A stretch of DNA of 51,871 bases, from positions 1-51,871 of the forward strand of contig JAFWXT010000041.1 of assembly GCA_017522945.1 (NCBI GenBank), given 5' to 3'. The translations under genes and the position numbers were made by a program. Below, in pieces: positions 42,068 through 50,738 of this stretch. Within the stretch, counting starts at the first letter, position 1. Every line of letters begins with the position of its first letter. The notes under the pieces were generated by a model. The model saw only the letters and a list, made by a program, of their open reading frames with translations. It had not been told where the DNA came from and made no database searches. Source of the stretch: Clostridia bacterium (GTDB lineage: Bacteria; Bacillota; Clostridia; Christensenellales; Borkfalkiaceae).

Positions 42068-43522
42068 ATGAAAAGGATTATTAAAAAGATTTTTGTTATT
42101 TTGGGCGTTATAATAGGTGTTATAGTAATACTTGTGGCAGGTGTTATTGGTTGGGGGCATATTTATCGCAAAAATTATAAATTTGAAGCCCCAGCTCATA
42201 TTGAAAGAACGGACGGCGGAACAATGATTATGGCTCAAGGCAAAGCTTTATACGACGAAAATGGTGATATTTTTGAAATTAAGGGCGTTAACTTTGGCAA
42301 CTTGTTTTTAACCGAAGGTTGGATGACTGTTAACTCGATCGGTCCGCTTTTAAATAAAGACGGAAGTTTTAAAAAGGTAAACGAAGATGGCATTGTAGAA
42401 GAATACGAAGAAATTTATCAAGAAGAAATGGATGCTATCTTAGCTGAAAGATTTTCAAATGAGCAAATTGAGCAGTTAAACGATGCATATTTTTATTCTT
42501 ATTGTACCGAATACGATTTTGAACTTATTTCTAACTTGGGGCTTAATACTATAAGACTTCCTATGTATTATAGAAACTTCCTTTCAACCGAAGATAGATA
42601 TAGACTTACCGATGAGCAGCTTTGTGAAAGTATTGATTTTGATACTTACGACTTTGATTTTGAAAAACTTGACTGGTTTTTAGAAATGGCGCAAAATAAC
42701 GGCTTAAAGGTTATTATCGATATGCACGGTGTTATGGGCGGGCAAAGCGGTTTTGAACACTGCGGTACGCGTGATATCGACTTTTGGGATAATGAAAACT
42801 ACATTGAATTTATGTGCAACTTGTGGCGCAAAATTGCCGAGCATTACGTTTATGAAGAAGCTGATTTAGCTCCAACTATTCTTGCTTACGACCTTGTAAA
42901 CGAGCCAACCAGCAGAAAGGAAATTGGTACAGGACCTAAACAATGGAAGGTTATGGATAGAATGTACAAGGCGATACGCGAAGTTGATAGTGAACACGTT
43001 ATTTCTATCGAAGGCGTTTGGTTTTTCCTATCACTTCCAAAACCAGAAAAATACGATTGGCAAAACGTTTTATATCAATATCATTTTTATAACTGGACTT
43101 CTTCGTTAACTCCAAACTGGTTGTTTTACGATTTTATGTACGCACAGCTTTCTTTAACCGATTATAACGTTCCTAAATTCGTTGGCGAATTTAACTTCTT
43201 TGGCGACAAGGACGCATGGCTTGAATATCTTGGCGAATACGATAAAACTGGTCTTGGTTGGACTATTTGGAGTTATAAAACCGTTTCGGTTGGTTATTGG
43301 GACAGTTCCTGGGGTGTTGTAGTTAACAGAATGAATCTTTTCCCTGATGAAAATGGTAATACAGTTTTAAAAACCGATTTAAGAACTGCATCATTCGATG
43401 AAATTTACAATCTTTGGTCTAATCAATATACCGATGATACAACAAACGATGGCCCATATAAAATTCACGATGATGGTGTAACCCATAACGTTCTTGTAGA
43501 ATATTTTAAGGCACACAACTAA
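42068..43522 (+). CDS. GH5-family endo/exo-glucanase, membrane-anchored
   Basis: 484 residues. One N-terminal membrane helix (about 8-30, IFVILGVIIGVIVILVAGVIGW) without lipobox, so the enzyme is held on the outer face. The TIM barrel begins EIKGVNFGNLFLTEGWM. Acid/base E279 in LVNEPTS and nucleophile E374 in VGEFNF are in place, as are VIIDMHG and YQYHFYNW. The layout is closest to GH5 beta-1,3- or beta-1,4-glucanases. The product could be fed to the GH3 enzyme encoded 8 nt downstream. Confidence 0.9.
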   Translation: MKRIIKKIFVILGVIIGVIVILVAGVIGWGHIYRKNYKFEAPAHIERTDGGTMIMAQGKALYDENGDIFEIKGVNFGNLFLTEGWMTVNSIGPLLNKDGSFKKVNEDGIVEEYEEIYQEEMDAILAERFSNEQIEQLNDAYFYSYCTEYDFELISNLGLNTIRLPMYYRNFLSTEDRYRLTDEQLCESIDFDTYDFDFEKLDWFLEMAQNNGLKVIIDMHGVMGGQSGFEHCGTRDIDFWDNENYIEFMCNLWRKIAEHYVYEEADLAPTILAYDLVNEPTSRKEIGTGPKQWKVMDRMYKAIREVDSEHVISIEGVWFFLSLPKPEKYDWQNVLYQYHFYNWTSSLTPNWLFYDFMYAQLSLTDYNVPKFVGEFNFFGDKDAWLEYLGEYDKTGLGWTIWSYKTVSVGYWDSSWGVVVNRMNLFPDENGNTVLKTDLRTASFDEIYNLWSNQYTDDTTNDGPYKIHDDGVTHNVLVEYFKAHN

Positions 43523-43530
43523 AATTTATT

Positions 43531-45957
43531 ATGAAAGATATTGATAAAATTATTGAAAAACTTACCTTAGAAGAAAAGGCTTGCCTTTTAAGCGGGCATA
43601 AATCTTGGCATACGAACAAGATTTCAAGGGTTGATATTCCGTCGATTTTTTTAACCGACGGGCCACACGGTCTTCGTAAAAAAAGAGAAGATTCTAAAGA
43701 AATAGGGCTTGGTGAAACCGAGCCTTCAACCGCATTTCCAACGGCTGCAACTTCGGGCTCAACTTGGAATAAAGAACTTATTTACAAGATGGGCGAAGCG
43801 ATGGGTAAGGAATGTAATCATTACAACGTTCATTTGATTTTAGGACCTGCAGTAAATATTAAACGTAATCCCCTTTGTGGAAGAAGTTTTGAATATTTTT
43901 CAGAAGACCCACTGGTTAGTGGACTTATGGGCGCATCGCTCACACGCGGTATTGAAGATAGAGGCGTTGGAACTTCGGTTAAGCATTACGCTTGTAATAA
44001 TAATGAAGAAAATCGGTATTTTGGCGATTCAATAGTTGATGAGCGCGCGTTTCGTGAAATATATCTTAAAGGCTTTGAACATATTGTTAAAAAGGGTAAA
44101 CCTGCAACGCTAATGTGCGCCTATAACAAGGTTAACGGCACTTACGCTTCAGAAAACAAACAACTTTTAACCGATATTCCAAGGGGAGAATGGGGTTTTG
44201 ATGGACTAATTATGTCTGACTGGGGCGCGGTTAATAATAGAGTTGATGGTCTTAACGCCGGCTTGGATTTGGAAATGCCTGGGGATATTTTGCATAATAA
44301 TCAACTAATTATTGATGCAGTTAAGGACGGGCGCGTTACTGAGCAAACGTTAAACACTTCGGTTAAGCGTGTGCTTACTATGGTTTATAACGGTTTAGAT
44401 GGCGCGCGAAAGCAAGAGCATTGCTTTGACGAACATTCTATTCTTTCTAGAGATATTAGCCGTGAGGGCGCAGTTTTATTGAAAAATCAAAATAATATTT
44501 TGCCCTTAGATGAAAAGGGTAGCTATTTGGTCGTTGGCGAACTATTTGAAAAAATGCGTTATCAAGGCGCAGGTTCTTCCCTTCTTCGCCCATATAAATT
44601 GATTACGCCTAAAAATGCTTTTGATGAAAACGATATAAATTATAAGTACGAAATAGGTTACAAAGAAAGTAGTTTAAAAACAGATGAAAAGCTTGTAAAT
44701 AGCGCGATTGAAAGAGCAAGTGAGGCAGATACGATTATTTTCTTTGGCGGATTAACCGAGTATGCTGAAAGCGAAGGATTTGATCGTGAAAATATGCTTT
44801 TACCCGAAAACCAAAGAGTACTGCTTGAAAAATTATGTGGTTTGGGCAAAAAGGTTATTTTCGTTATCTACGGTGGAAGCCCAGTTGAACTTGACTGTGC
44901 CGAAAATGCGGATGCTATTTTGAATATGTATTTGCCAGGACAAGAAGGCGGGCGCTCTACGTACGAACTTCTTTTTGGCAAAGTTAGCCCATCGGGTAGG
45001 CTAACGGAAAGTTGGCCGTATCATTATAGTGACGTGCCTTTTGGAAGAGAACTTGCAAAAACTACTAACGACCTTTATAAGGAAAGTGTTTTCGTTGGAT
45101 ATAGATATTACAGCACTTTTAACGTGCCAGTGCGTTATCCTTTTGGTTATGGTCTTTCATATACCAAGTTCGGATATGAAGATATGGCCGTTGAAAGAGT
45201 GGGAGATAAGTTTTTAATTAGCGTAAACGTTAAAAACCAAGGTAATATAGCAGGCAGTGAAGTTGTTGAGTTGTTTGTAGAAGCGCCTAAAACGGAATTT
45301 ATTAAACCGCTTCGCGAACTTCGTGGGTTTGAAAAAGTGTATTTAATGCCAGGCGAGCAAAAACGCGTTACGGTTACCGTTGATATTTGCGATATGAAAT
45401 ATTATGATAAAGGCGATTGGCGTTTAGAAAACGGTATTTATAAGTTTGAGCTTTGCAGTGACGTAAACACCGTTATATTAGAAAAAACTTTTGAAATAAC
45501 CTTCGGTGAAAACCTTGCATCTTTACAACAAATAGCAGAGTTATACTTAACTAAAGAAAGATTTTTATCTATTTCAACTGAAGATTTTGAAAGGGTTATC
45601 GGTAGAAAAATTACATTAAACCCAACCACAAGACCTTACGATTTGAATACGCCTATGCGTGATTATAAGAGCGCAGGTGGGAAGTTTATATTTGGACTTA
45701 TCACTTTCGTGTTTAAATGTATGATAAAGTTTGCTTCGCTTGGTAAGGATAGTGATGATAAACAAACTAAAATTAAAAATGCATATTTTGCAATGAAAAC
45801 TATTCAAAGTATGAGCATACGCTCGCTTTCCTATGCAAGCGAAGGTATGGTAACGCATAGAATGGCATTAGGGCTTTTGGATATAGTTAACAATAAACCG
45901 TTTAGGGGTATTTGGAAACTTATTACCAAAGAAAAGTGTGTAAAATTGCCTAAATAA
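43531..45957 (+). CDS. GH3 beta-glucosidase-type enzyme
   Basis: 808 residues, no signal peptide, so cytoplasmic. Domain order: TIM-like barrel (about 1-290) with KHYACNNNEENR and the nucleophile D230 in IMSDWGAV; alpha/beta sandwich (about 310-530) with the AESEGFDREN loop that carries the usual acid; then a fibronectin III-like domain (about 555-650, NQGNIAGSEVVELF). A further 155-residue helical tail without a known role is seen in many Firmicutes GH3 proteins. Removes terminal beta-glucose or a related sugar from oligosaccharides. No ordinary Shine-Dalgarno; translation is probably coupled to GH5. Confidence 0.93.
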   Translation: MKDIDKIIEKLTLEEKACLLSGHKSWHTNKISRVDIPSIFLTDGPHGLRKKREDSKEIGLGETEPSTAFPTAATSGSTWNKELIYKMGEAMGKECNHYNVHLILGPAVNIKRNPLCGRSFEYFSEDPLVSGLMGASLTRGIEDRGVGTSVKHYACNNNEENRYFGDSIVDERAFREIYLKGFEHIVKKGKPATLMCAYNKVNGTYASENKQLLTDIPRGEWGFDGLIMSDWGAVNNRVDGLNAGLDLEMPGDILHNNQLIIDAVKDGRVTEQTLNTSVKRVLTMVYNGLDGARKQEHCFDEHSILSRDISREGAVLLKNQNNILPLDEKGSYLVVGELFEKMRYQGAGSSLLRPYKLITPKNAFDENDINYKYEIGYKESSLKTDEKLVNSAIERASEADTIIFFGGLTEYAESEGFDRENMLLPENQRVLLEKLCGLGKKVIFVIYGGSPVELDCAENADAILNMYLPGQEGGRSTYELLFGKVSPSGRLTESWPYHYSDVPFGRELAKTTNDLYKESVFVGYRYYSTFNVPVRYPFGYGLSYTKFGYEDMAVERVGDKFLISVNVKNQGNIAGSEVVELFVEAPKTEFIKPLRELRGFEKVYLMPGEQKRVTVTVDICDMKYYDKGDWRLENGIYKFELCSDVNTVILEKTFEITFGENLASLQQIAELYLTKERFLSISTEDFERVIGRKITLNPTTRPYDLNTPMRDYKSAGGKFIFGLITFVFKCMIKFASLGKDSDDKQTKIKNAYFAMKTIQSMSIRSLSYASEGMVTHRMALGLLDIVNNKPFRGIWKLITKEKCVKLPK

Positions 45958-45977
45958 GAAATTTATTTGTTTGTTGA

Positions 45978-46012
45978 AATATAAGATAATTAACTTATAG
46001 GGGCACTTTTAA
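45978..46012 (+). repeat. Degenerate copy E of the dispersed repeat
   Basis: AGATAATTAACTTATAGGGG then CACTTTT after the GH3 gene. Loop and right arm are kept; the left arm is missing, so no stable hairpin forms. Confidence 0.6.
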
Positions 46013-46041
46013 TAAAAATTATAACTTAAAGGAAAAAAATT

Positions 46042-46782
46042 ATGAATTTTGAATTAGCTTTAATTATTGTAGGTCTTTTAATTGGTATAGTAACTATAAT
46101 ATCAGGTATAGTATCAATAATACTTGCAATTAACTACGTTCGTTTTAACAAAATTGAAAACAGTGCTGGTTTAACTGGAACTCAAGTTGCAAGAATAATA
46201 CTCGACCAAAACGGGCTTGAAGATATAAAAGTAAGAGAAACGGGTTCAATACTTTTTGGTAACAGTTACAGCCATTATTTTAAAAAGGTAAGGCTTAGAA
46301 GATTAACTCGACACAAACACAGTTTAACTTCGCTTGGTATGGGCGCGCAAAAGGCTTCGCTTGCTATTTTAGATAGCGAGGGCGATAGCGATATGAGAAA
46401 GCGCGTACGCTTATATCCACTTATAACTTTTGGGCCTTTTGCATTTTTACCGCTTACAATTATCGGCGCGCTTCTTGATTATTTTATATTTAAAACTAGT
46501 GGTATTTGTACTTTAATTTTATTTGGTGTAGGGTTGCTATTTTACCTTTACGCGCTTATTTTATCAATACTAACTTTAAAAACTGAAAAGAAAGCGCAAA
46601 GTAGAGCTTACGAGATTTTACAAGCAAGCAATCTTGCAACGGAAGAAGAACTTGAAAAGTTACAAACTTTGTTTAAACTTTATAATATTCAATACGTAAA
46701 CGATATAATTTTATCGTCGCTTGAACTACTTTACAGAATACTTGAAATAGTTGTAAAAGTTAAAAATACTACTGATAACTAA
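46042..46782 (+). CDS. YugP-like (neutral zinc metallopeptidase family) pseudoenzyme
   Basis: 246 residues. An N-terminal membrane helix (about 5-30), then GLTGTQVARIILDQNGLEDIKV, which matches the MTGAEVARRILDxNGL block of YugP-type membrane zinc peptidases. The following SLTSLGMGAQKASLAI lines up with the SIAALGVAAHEVGHAI block that carries HEXXH. Here both histidines and the glutamate are gone (Q103, K104, L107), so zinc hydrolysis is not possible. Three C-terminal hydrophobic segments and the end (EELEKLQTLFKLYNIQYVNDII) keep the family topology. It may regulate an active paralogue or have a structural membrane role. Confidence 0.75.
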   Translation: MNFELALIIVGLLIGIVTIISGIVSIILAINYVRFNKIENSAGLTGTQVARIILDQNGLEDIKVRETGSILFGNSYSHYFKKVRLRRLTRHKHSLTSLGMGAQKASLAILDSEGDSDMRKRVRLYPLITFGPFAFLPLTIIGALLDYFIFKTSGICTLILFGVGLLFYLYALILSILTLKTEKKAQSRAYEILQASNLATEEELEKLQTLFKLYNIQYVNDIILSSLELLYRILEIVVKVKNTTDN

Positions 46783-46787
46783 GTTGT

Positions 46788-46823
46788 AAAAATAGCGATA
46801 ATTAACTTATAGGCTTACTTTTG
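46788..46823 (+). repeat. Degenerate copy F of the dispersed repeat
   Basis: AGCGATAATTAACTTATAGG then CTTACTTTTG following the YugP-like gene. Loop shared with copy E; arms diverged, no clean stem. Confidence 0.5.
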
Positions 46824-46875
46824 CTTAAAAAATATATTGTAGCAGTTGTATTAAGAATTTGATTTTGGAGTAAAA

Positions 46876-47484
46876 ATGAACGCTGAATTTAGAATAAACG
46901 GTGTAAAAATAATAACCGAAAGGCTTTTTTTAAGAGCCTTTAAACAAGGCGACATAAACGACTTTTTTGAGTATGCTTCAGTCAAAGGGGTTGGCGAAAT
47001 GGCTGGATGGCAACATCACGAAAATATACAAAAAAGTAACGAAATATTAAATTCGTTTATTAAAGAGGATAAAACTTTTGCTATCTGCCTAAAAGAAAGT
47101 GGAAAGGTTATTGGCTCACTTGGCGTTGAAAAATACGGTATGGAAGATAAATTAACCGAATTTTTTAGTTACAAGGGTAGAGAAATTGGCTACGTTTTAT
47201 CAAAAGAATACTGGGGTAAAGGGTTAATGACCGAAGCAGTAAAAGCGGTAATTGATTATTTGTTTAACGAACAAAACCTTGATTTTTTAACTTGTGGATA
47301 TTACGATTTTAACACCCGCTCAAAAAGAGTACAGGAAAAGTGCGGTTTTAAGCCGTATAGAAAATTAATTATGGAAACTAGAATGGGCACGAAAGAACCT
47401 GGTGTTTTAAACCTTCTTTTAAACCCAAACAAACAAATAGCTTTAAACTTTTCGCACCCGGAAACCTTGTTATATAACAAATAA
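46876..47484 (+). CDS. GNAT-family N-acetyltransferase (RimJ/RimL type)
   Basis: 202 residues. Starts with TERLFLRAFKQGDINDFFEYA, contains GREIGYVLSKEYWGKGLMTEAVKAVIDYLF (acetyl-CoA-binding Q/RxxGxG/A-type region near residues 113-135) and FNTRSKRVQEKCGFKPY. Uses acetyl-CoA to acetylate a protein N-terminus or a small molecule; the substrate is unknown. Ribosome site TTGGAG. Single gene closed by a terminator. Confidence 0.9.
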   Translation: MNAEFRINGVKIITERLFLRAFKQGDINDFFEYASVKGVGEMAGWQHHENIQKSNEILNSFIKEDKTFAICLKESGKVIGSLGVEKYGMEDKLTEFFSYKGREIGYVLSKEYWGKGLMTEAVKAVIDYLFNEQNLDFLTCGYYDFNTRSKRVQEKCGFKPYRKLIMETRMGTKEPGVLNLLLNPNKQIALNFSHPETLLYNK

Positions 47485-47505
47485 AAAATCAAATAAAAAA
47501 TGAAG

Positions 47506-47540
47506 AAAACCACCGATATAAAAGTCGGTGGTTTTGTGTT
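47506..47540. terminator. Bidirectional terminator after the GNAT gene
   Basis: AAAACCACCGA (47506-47516) pairs with TCGGTGGTTTT (47525-47535), between convergent genes. Confidence 0.88.
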
Positions 47541-47553
47541 TTTATTTAAATTT

Positions 47554-47602
47554 GGGGAAATATAAGGATTAACAAAAGTATTGTTAATCGATTTATATCC
47601 CC
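47554..47602. other. Second imperfect inverted repeat in the convergent gap
   Basis: GGGGA (47554-47558) with TCCCC (47598-47602) and GATTAAC (47567-47573) with GTTAATC (47583-47589), with an 8-nt internal loop. It is 14 nt from the AraC stop. It could help termination of the - strand transcript, but lacks a T-tract. Confidence 0.4.
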
Positions 47603-47615
47603 ATTTCATGCCAAA

Positions 47616-48536
47616 TTATTGTTTTTTATTGTTTTTATTTTTTAATTGCGTAATGGGAACGTCATTTTCCCAAAGTCTTTGTTCGTCAACCTTAGCAAAG
47701 GCGCGCGGTGGTATATTGAATCGTTTTACGTAATGGTCGTAAAAGGTTGAATAATAATCGTAACCAAGTTCTAAGGCAACTAAGCTTGGCGCCATGCCTT
47801 CAGATAAAAGCTGATGCGCATATTGTACTTTTTGTTGTTGAATGTAATTAGTTAGTGTAGTTCCCGTTTCTTTTTTAAAGGTTTGGCGAATATGAGATTC
47901 ACTTAAGTTTAAAGCGTTGGCTAAGTGTTTTAAGGTTATTTTTTCGTTTATGTGTTTATTTACGTATTGAATACAGTTGTGTGAAACGGTGTAAATTTTA
48001 ACCGAATGTTGTAGGTAATTTTTCTCGCTTAAAATTTTGTCGATTGCTTTATTTGTGTTTTTTATTAATTGAAGTAAACAAATCGTTAAATCAAGGTCAA
48101 TAAAAGTATCGGCTAAGCCACATCGTTCCTCGCATTTTTTTATTATGCCGTCGAGATTGAATTCTTCTACTATTTCCTTTGGAAGAACGAATGAAAAGTT
48201 TTTTGCATTATCGAGCGCACTTAACACGTCAAGTTCGTTAAAAGAGGGAAATAATTTATCCGAAAAAAGTAATGAAATACGTTCGCAAGGAAGATTGTTT
48301 TCGAATATAACTGAATGAAGCGTATTTTTGGGTACTATTGCAATACTTTTTGGCGGAATATTATAAATTTTTCCATTTATTGAATACTGAACCTTGCCCG
48401 AAATTAAATAAAAAATTTCGTATAGAACGTGAGTTTCAGCCTTTAAAATCCCTTTCTTGCTATTGTCATTGTTCGATAAAAGGTGATGTAGGCGTATTCC
48501 GTTTTTTGAAATATACTGTAAAATTATATGTTCCAT
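47616..48536 (-). CDS. AraC-family transcription regulator
   Basis: 306 residues. N-terminal cupin (ETHVLYEIFYLISGKVQYSINGKIYNI, PKNTLHSVIFEN), a middle helical linker (about 120-195), and a C-terminal double HTH (LANALNLSESHIRQTFKKETGTTLTNYIQQ; VALELGYDYYSTFYDHYVKRFNIPPRAFAK). TAGGAT precedes the start on the - strand. Divergent from the second sugar ABC operon at 48989, separated by the duplicated control cassette, so probably its regulator. Confidence 0.93.
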   Translation of the reverse strand: MEHIILQYISKNGIRLHHLLSNNDNSKKGILKAETHVLYEIFYLISGKVQYSINGKIYNIPPKSIAIVPKNTLHSVIFENNLPCERISLLFSDKLFPSFNELDVLSALDNAKNFSFVLPKEIVEEFNLDGIIKKCEERCGLADTFIDLDLTICLLQLIKNTNKAIDKILSEKNYLQHSVKIYTVSHNCIQYVNKHINEKITLKHLANALNLSESHIRQTFKKETGTTLTNYIQQQKVQYAHQLLSEGMAPSLVALELGYDYYSTFYDHYVKRFNIPPRAFAKVDEQRLWENDVPITQLKNKNNKKQ

Positions 48537-48553
48537 ATCTTAATCCTATCATT

Positions 48554-48780
48554 ACTTAACCGCGATGTCAAGACACACGCGAAAATTTAATCATATTTAC
48601 TATGTTTATCGTTAAAACCACGATGTATTTTTACATATAACTATGTTAAAATGTTTTTACTAAAATAAAACTTAAACGCGATGTCAAGACACACGCGAAA
48701 ATTCAATCATATTTGCTATGTTTATCGTTAAAACCACGATGTACTTTTACATATAACTATGTTAAAATGTTTTTGCTAAA
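48554..48780 (+). repeat. Tandem 111-bp duplication of a promoter/operator cassette
   Basis: 48554-48664 and 48670-48780 are 116 bp apart with 5 differences in 111 positions. Each copy holds a GC-flanked dyad (CGCG...GTC-AA-GAC...CGCG, at 48561-48581 and 48677-48697), an ATCGTTAAAACCACGAT inverted repeat (48608-48624, 48724-48740), CGATG-ATTT-TACAT, and an extended -10 TGT-TAAAAT (48644-48652, 48760-48768) with a poor -35. So operator and promoter are both doubled. Confidence 0.85.
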
Positions 48781-48885
48781 GTATACAACTTATTATTTTT
48801 GCTTTTTTGAACGTACTTTTGAAAACTACTATAAGTTAACTTTTGTTAAAACAGTTTTTAATTGTGGCTCTTAAAAAATAATGAA

Positions 48886-48943
48886 GTTTTTTAGTAAAAA
48901 AGTTAAGCAAAGATTTAAGCGACAAGTTGCTTAACTAAAAAAC
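48886..48943 (+). promoter_or_regulatory. Long leader hairpin of the second sugar ABC operon
   Basis: AGTTAAGCAA (48901-48910) pairs perfectly with TTGCTTAACT (48927-48936). The outer arm GTTTTTTAGT (48886-48895) can pair with the following ACTAAAAAAC end (to 48943) around an 8-nt bulge. It sits in the untranslated leader, 46 nt before the start at 48989. No T-tract on the + strand. Possible RNA-level control or stability element. Confidence 0.55.
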
Positions 48944-48988
48944 GAAGAAAAATAAAAAAATGCAAATAATGCAGGAGGACTCAAGAAA

Positions 48989-50734
48989 ATGAGAAAATTT
49001 GTAAAGATGATGGCTTTAATGCTTTCGGTACTTCTAGTATCCGTGTTTGGATTAACTGCTTGTGGTGGCACAGGTACTAACCCTAATAAGCCTGGCCCTA
49101 TGAAACCATCAGAAGTTGACGAAAACACTATTACCATTAAGGTTGTTAAAGCTGGTTTCGGTGTTGACTGGGTTTACGAACTTAAAGACAAGTTTGAAGC
49201 TGCTTTTGCTGAAGAAGGTTATAAGTTAAACATTATGACACCAGCAAGAGAAATCAATGGCGATAATGTTATTAGAGAATTGTATGATGGTTATAACGAA
49301 ACAAAAGTTGACCTTTACATTACTGGCGACGTAATTGTTGATAAGGTAGGCGAAAAGGGTGAATACGGTGTATTAGTTGAAGAACTTAGCGACTTAGTTT
49401 ATGATGAAAAGCCTATTTCTTACGATGGTACTGAAGAAGAATTAACAATTTCTGAAAAATTATCACCAGACGTTGTTCCGTTTATCACAGATTCAACTGG
49501 TAAGGTTACTGGTTTTAACTGGGTTCAAAGTTCTGCTGGTTTAGTTGTTAACACAAGAAAATTAGCACAATACGGTATTACTCAATTACCAAGAACAACC
49601 GATGAAATGTTCGCTGCATTTGAAGCTATTTATTTAGGTGCAAACGGTGTAGGAAACTCTATAGTTTCAAAAACTTATCCTATCACTTACGTTCCTGGAA
49701 CAGCAAACGGTTACGCTAAATGCTTCTTAAACACTTTAATGGCTCAATACAGTAGAGAATTCTACGATCAATTCTGGTCATTTGAAGATGCTCAAGGTAA
49801 TAACTTAAGCGATGCAGACGCACAAAACTTATTTAAGCACGAAGCAGTTAAAGAAATGCTAAACGTTGCATACAGAACTTTTGATAAATACATTGCAGCA
49901 CCTGGTTCAACAAATCAAAGACTTGACCAAGCTCAAGCAAAAATGATGGGTAATAATAACGGTGCAGTATTTATGTTTAACGGTGACTGGTTCTTAAACG
50001 AAGTTAAATTAAATTATCCTACCGTGCTAGGCGATATCGACTTTATTAACTTCCCAGTAGTATCAGCACTTGGCAAAAAATTATTTGGTGCTGGCACTTC
50101 TTACAATCTTTCTGATGCTAAGGCAGATGAATTATTATCGTATATTATCGGTTTAGTTGATGAAAACAAATCAATTGAAGAAATTATTTCAGCTGTTCAA
50201 ACAAATAAAGATATCACTTTAGCACAAGCAGATGCTCAAGAAGTAGCAAGAGCAAGAGGCGTTTCTTACTCGAGAGGCGTTGAACACATTGCATATATTA
50301 CAAAAGGCACACCAAAGAAAGAAATCGCTGCTAAACTTTTAAGAATGATGGCAAGTGACGACTTTGGTAAAACTTTCACTAGATTAGCAAACGGTGCAAC
50401 TCCTTACTATGCAGAAGTTATTACTGATTCAGAATATGCATTCGTTAATAACTCTTCAAAGATTCCTGCAAACAACTATTTTAGTTTAATTTCAGCACGT
50501 GCAAACGGTTACAGATTCCAATTATTAGGTACTAACGCAGAATTCACATCAATTGCTCAAGGTCATATACCTAACCACGTTGTAACAACTTTAAACGCAG
50601 GTGTGTATAAGAACGGTGAAAAGATAGGCTCTATTGATGAGTACTTTACAGCTGCAACCACTTTATTAAATAATGAATATCAAAACGTAGTTAATAACTG
50701 GCAAGCATTCAAAAATAAAGCAGGTTTAAATTAA
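48989..50734 (+). CDS. Extracellular sugar-binding lipoprotein (ABC solute-binding protein)
   Basis: 581 residues. Signal peptide with lipobox LTAC (Cys near 25), then a Gly/Thr/Pro linker. The mature domain starts ITIKVVKAGFGVDWVYELKDKFEAAF and has the same general order as the binding protein at 16294 (LVVNTRKLAQYGITQLPRTTDEMF; AAKLLRMMASDDFGKTFTRLANGATPYYAE). Both start with an aromatic-containing GxGxxWxxxL motif, so they probably belong to one subfamily with related substrates. AGGAGG ribosome site. Followed 4 nt later by a permease. Confidence 0.93.
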   Translation: MRKFVKMMALMLSVLLVSVFGLTACGGTGTNPNKPGPMKPSEVDENTITIKVVKAGFGVDWVYELKDKFEAAFAEEGYKLNIMTPAREINGDNVIRELYDGYNETKVDLYITGDVIVDKVGEKGEYGVLVEELSDLVYDEKPISYDGTEEELTISEKLSPDVVPFITDSTGKVTGFNWVQSSAGLVVNTRKLAQYGITQLPRTTDEMFAAFEAIYLGANGVGNSIVSKTYPITYVPGTANGYAKCFLNTLMAQYSREFYDQFWSFEDAQGNNLSDADAQNLFKHEAVKEMLNVAYRTFDKYIAAPGSTNQRLDQAQAKMMGNNNGAVFMFNGDWFLNEVKLNYPTVLGDIDFINFPVVSALGKKLFGAGTSYNLSDAKADELLSYIIGLVDENKSIEEIISAVQTNKDITLAQADAQEVARARGVSYSRGVEHIAYITKGTPKKEIAAKLLRMMASDDFGKTFTRLANGATPYYAEVITDSEYAFVNNSSKIPANNYFSLISARANGYRFQLLGTNAEFTSIAQGHIPNHVVTTLNAGVYKNGEKIGSIDEYFTAATTLLNNEYQNVVNNWQAFKNKAGLN

Positions 50735-50738
50735 TATT

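Noticed and set aside
48554..48780. Possible CRISPR-like repeat
   Set aside because: Only two long units, separated by 5 nt, with promoter features and no spacers.
48781..48988. Riboswitch in the leader of the second ABC operon
   Set aside because: Only one extended hairpin is visible; no conserved multi-helix core of a known class.
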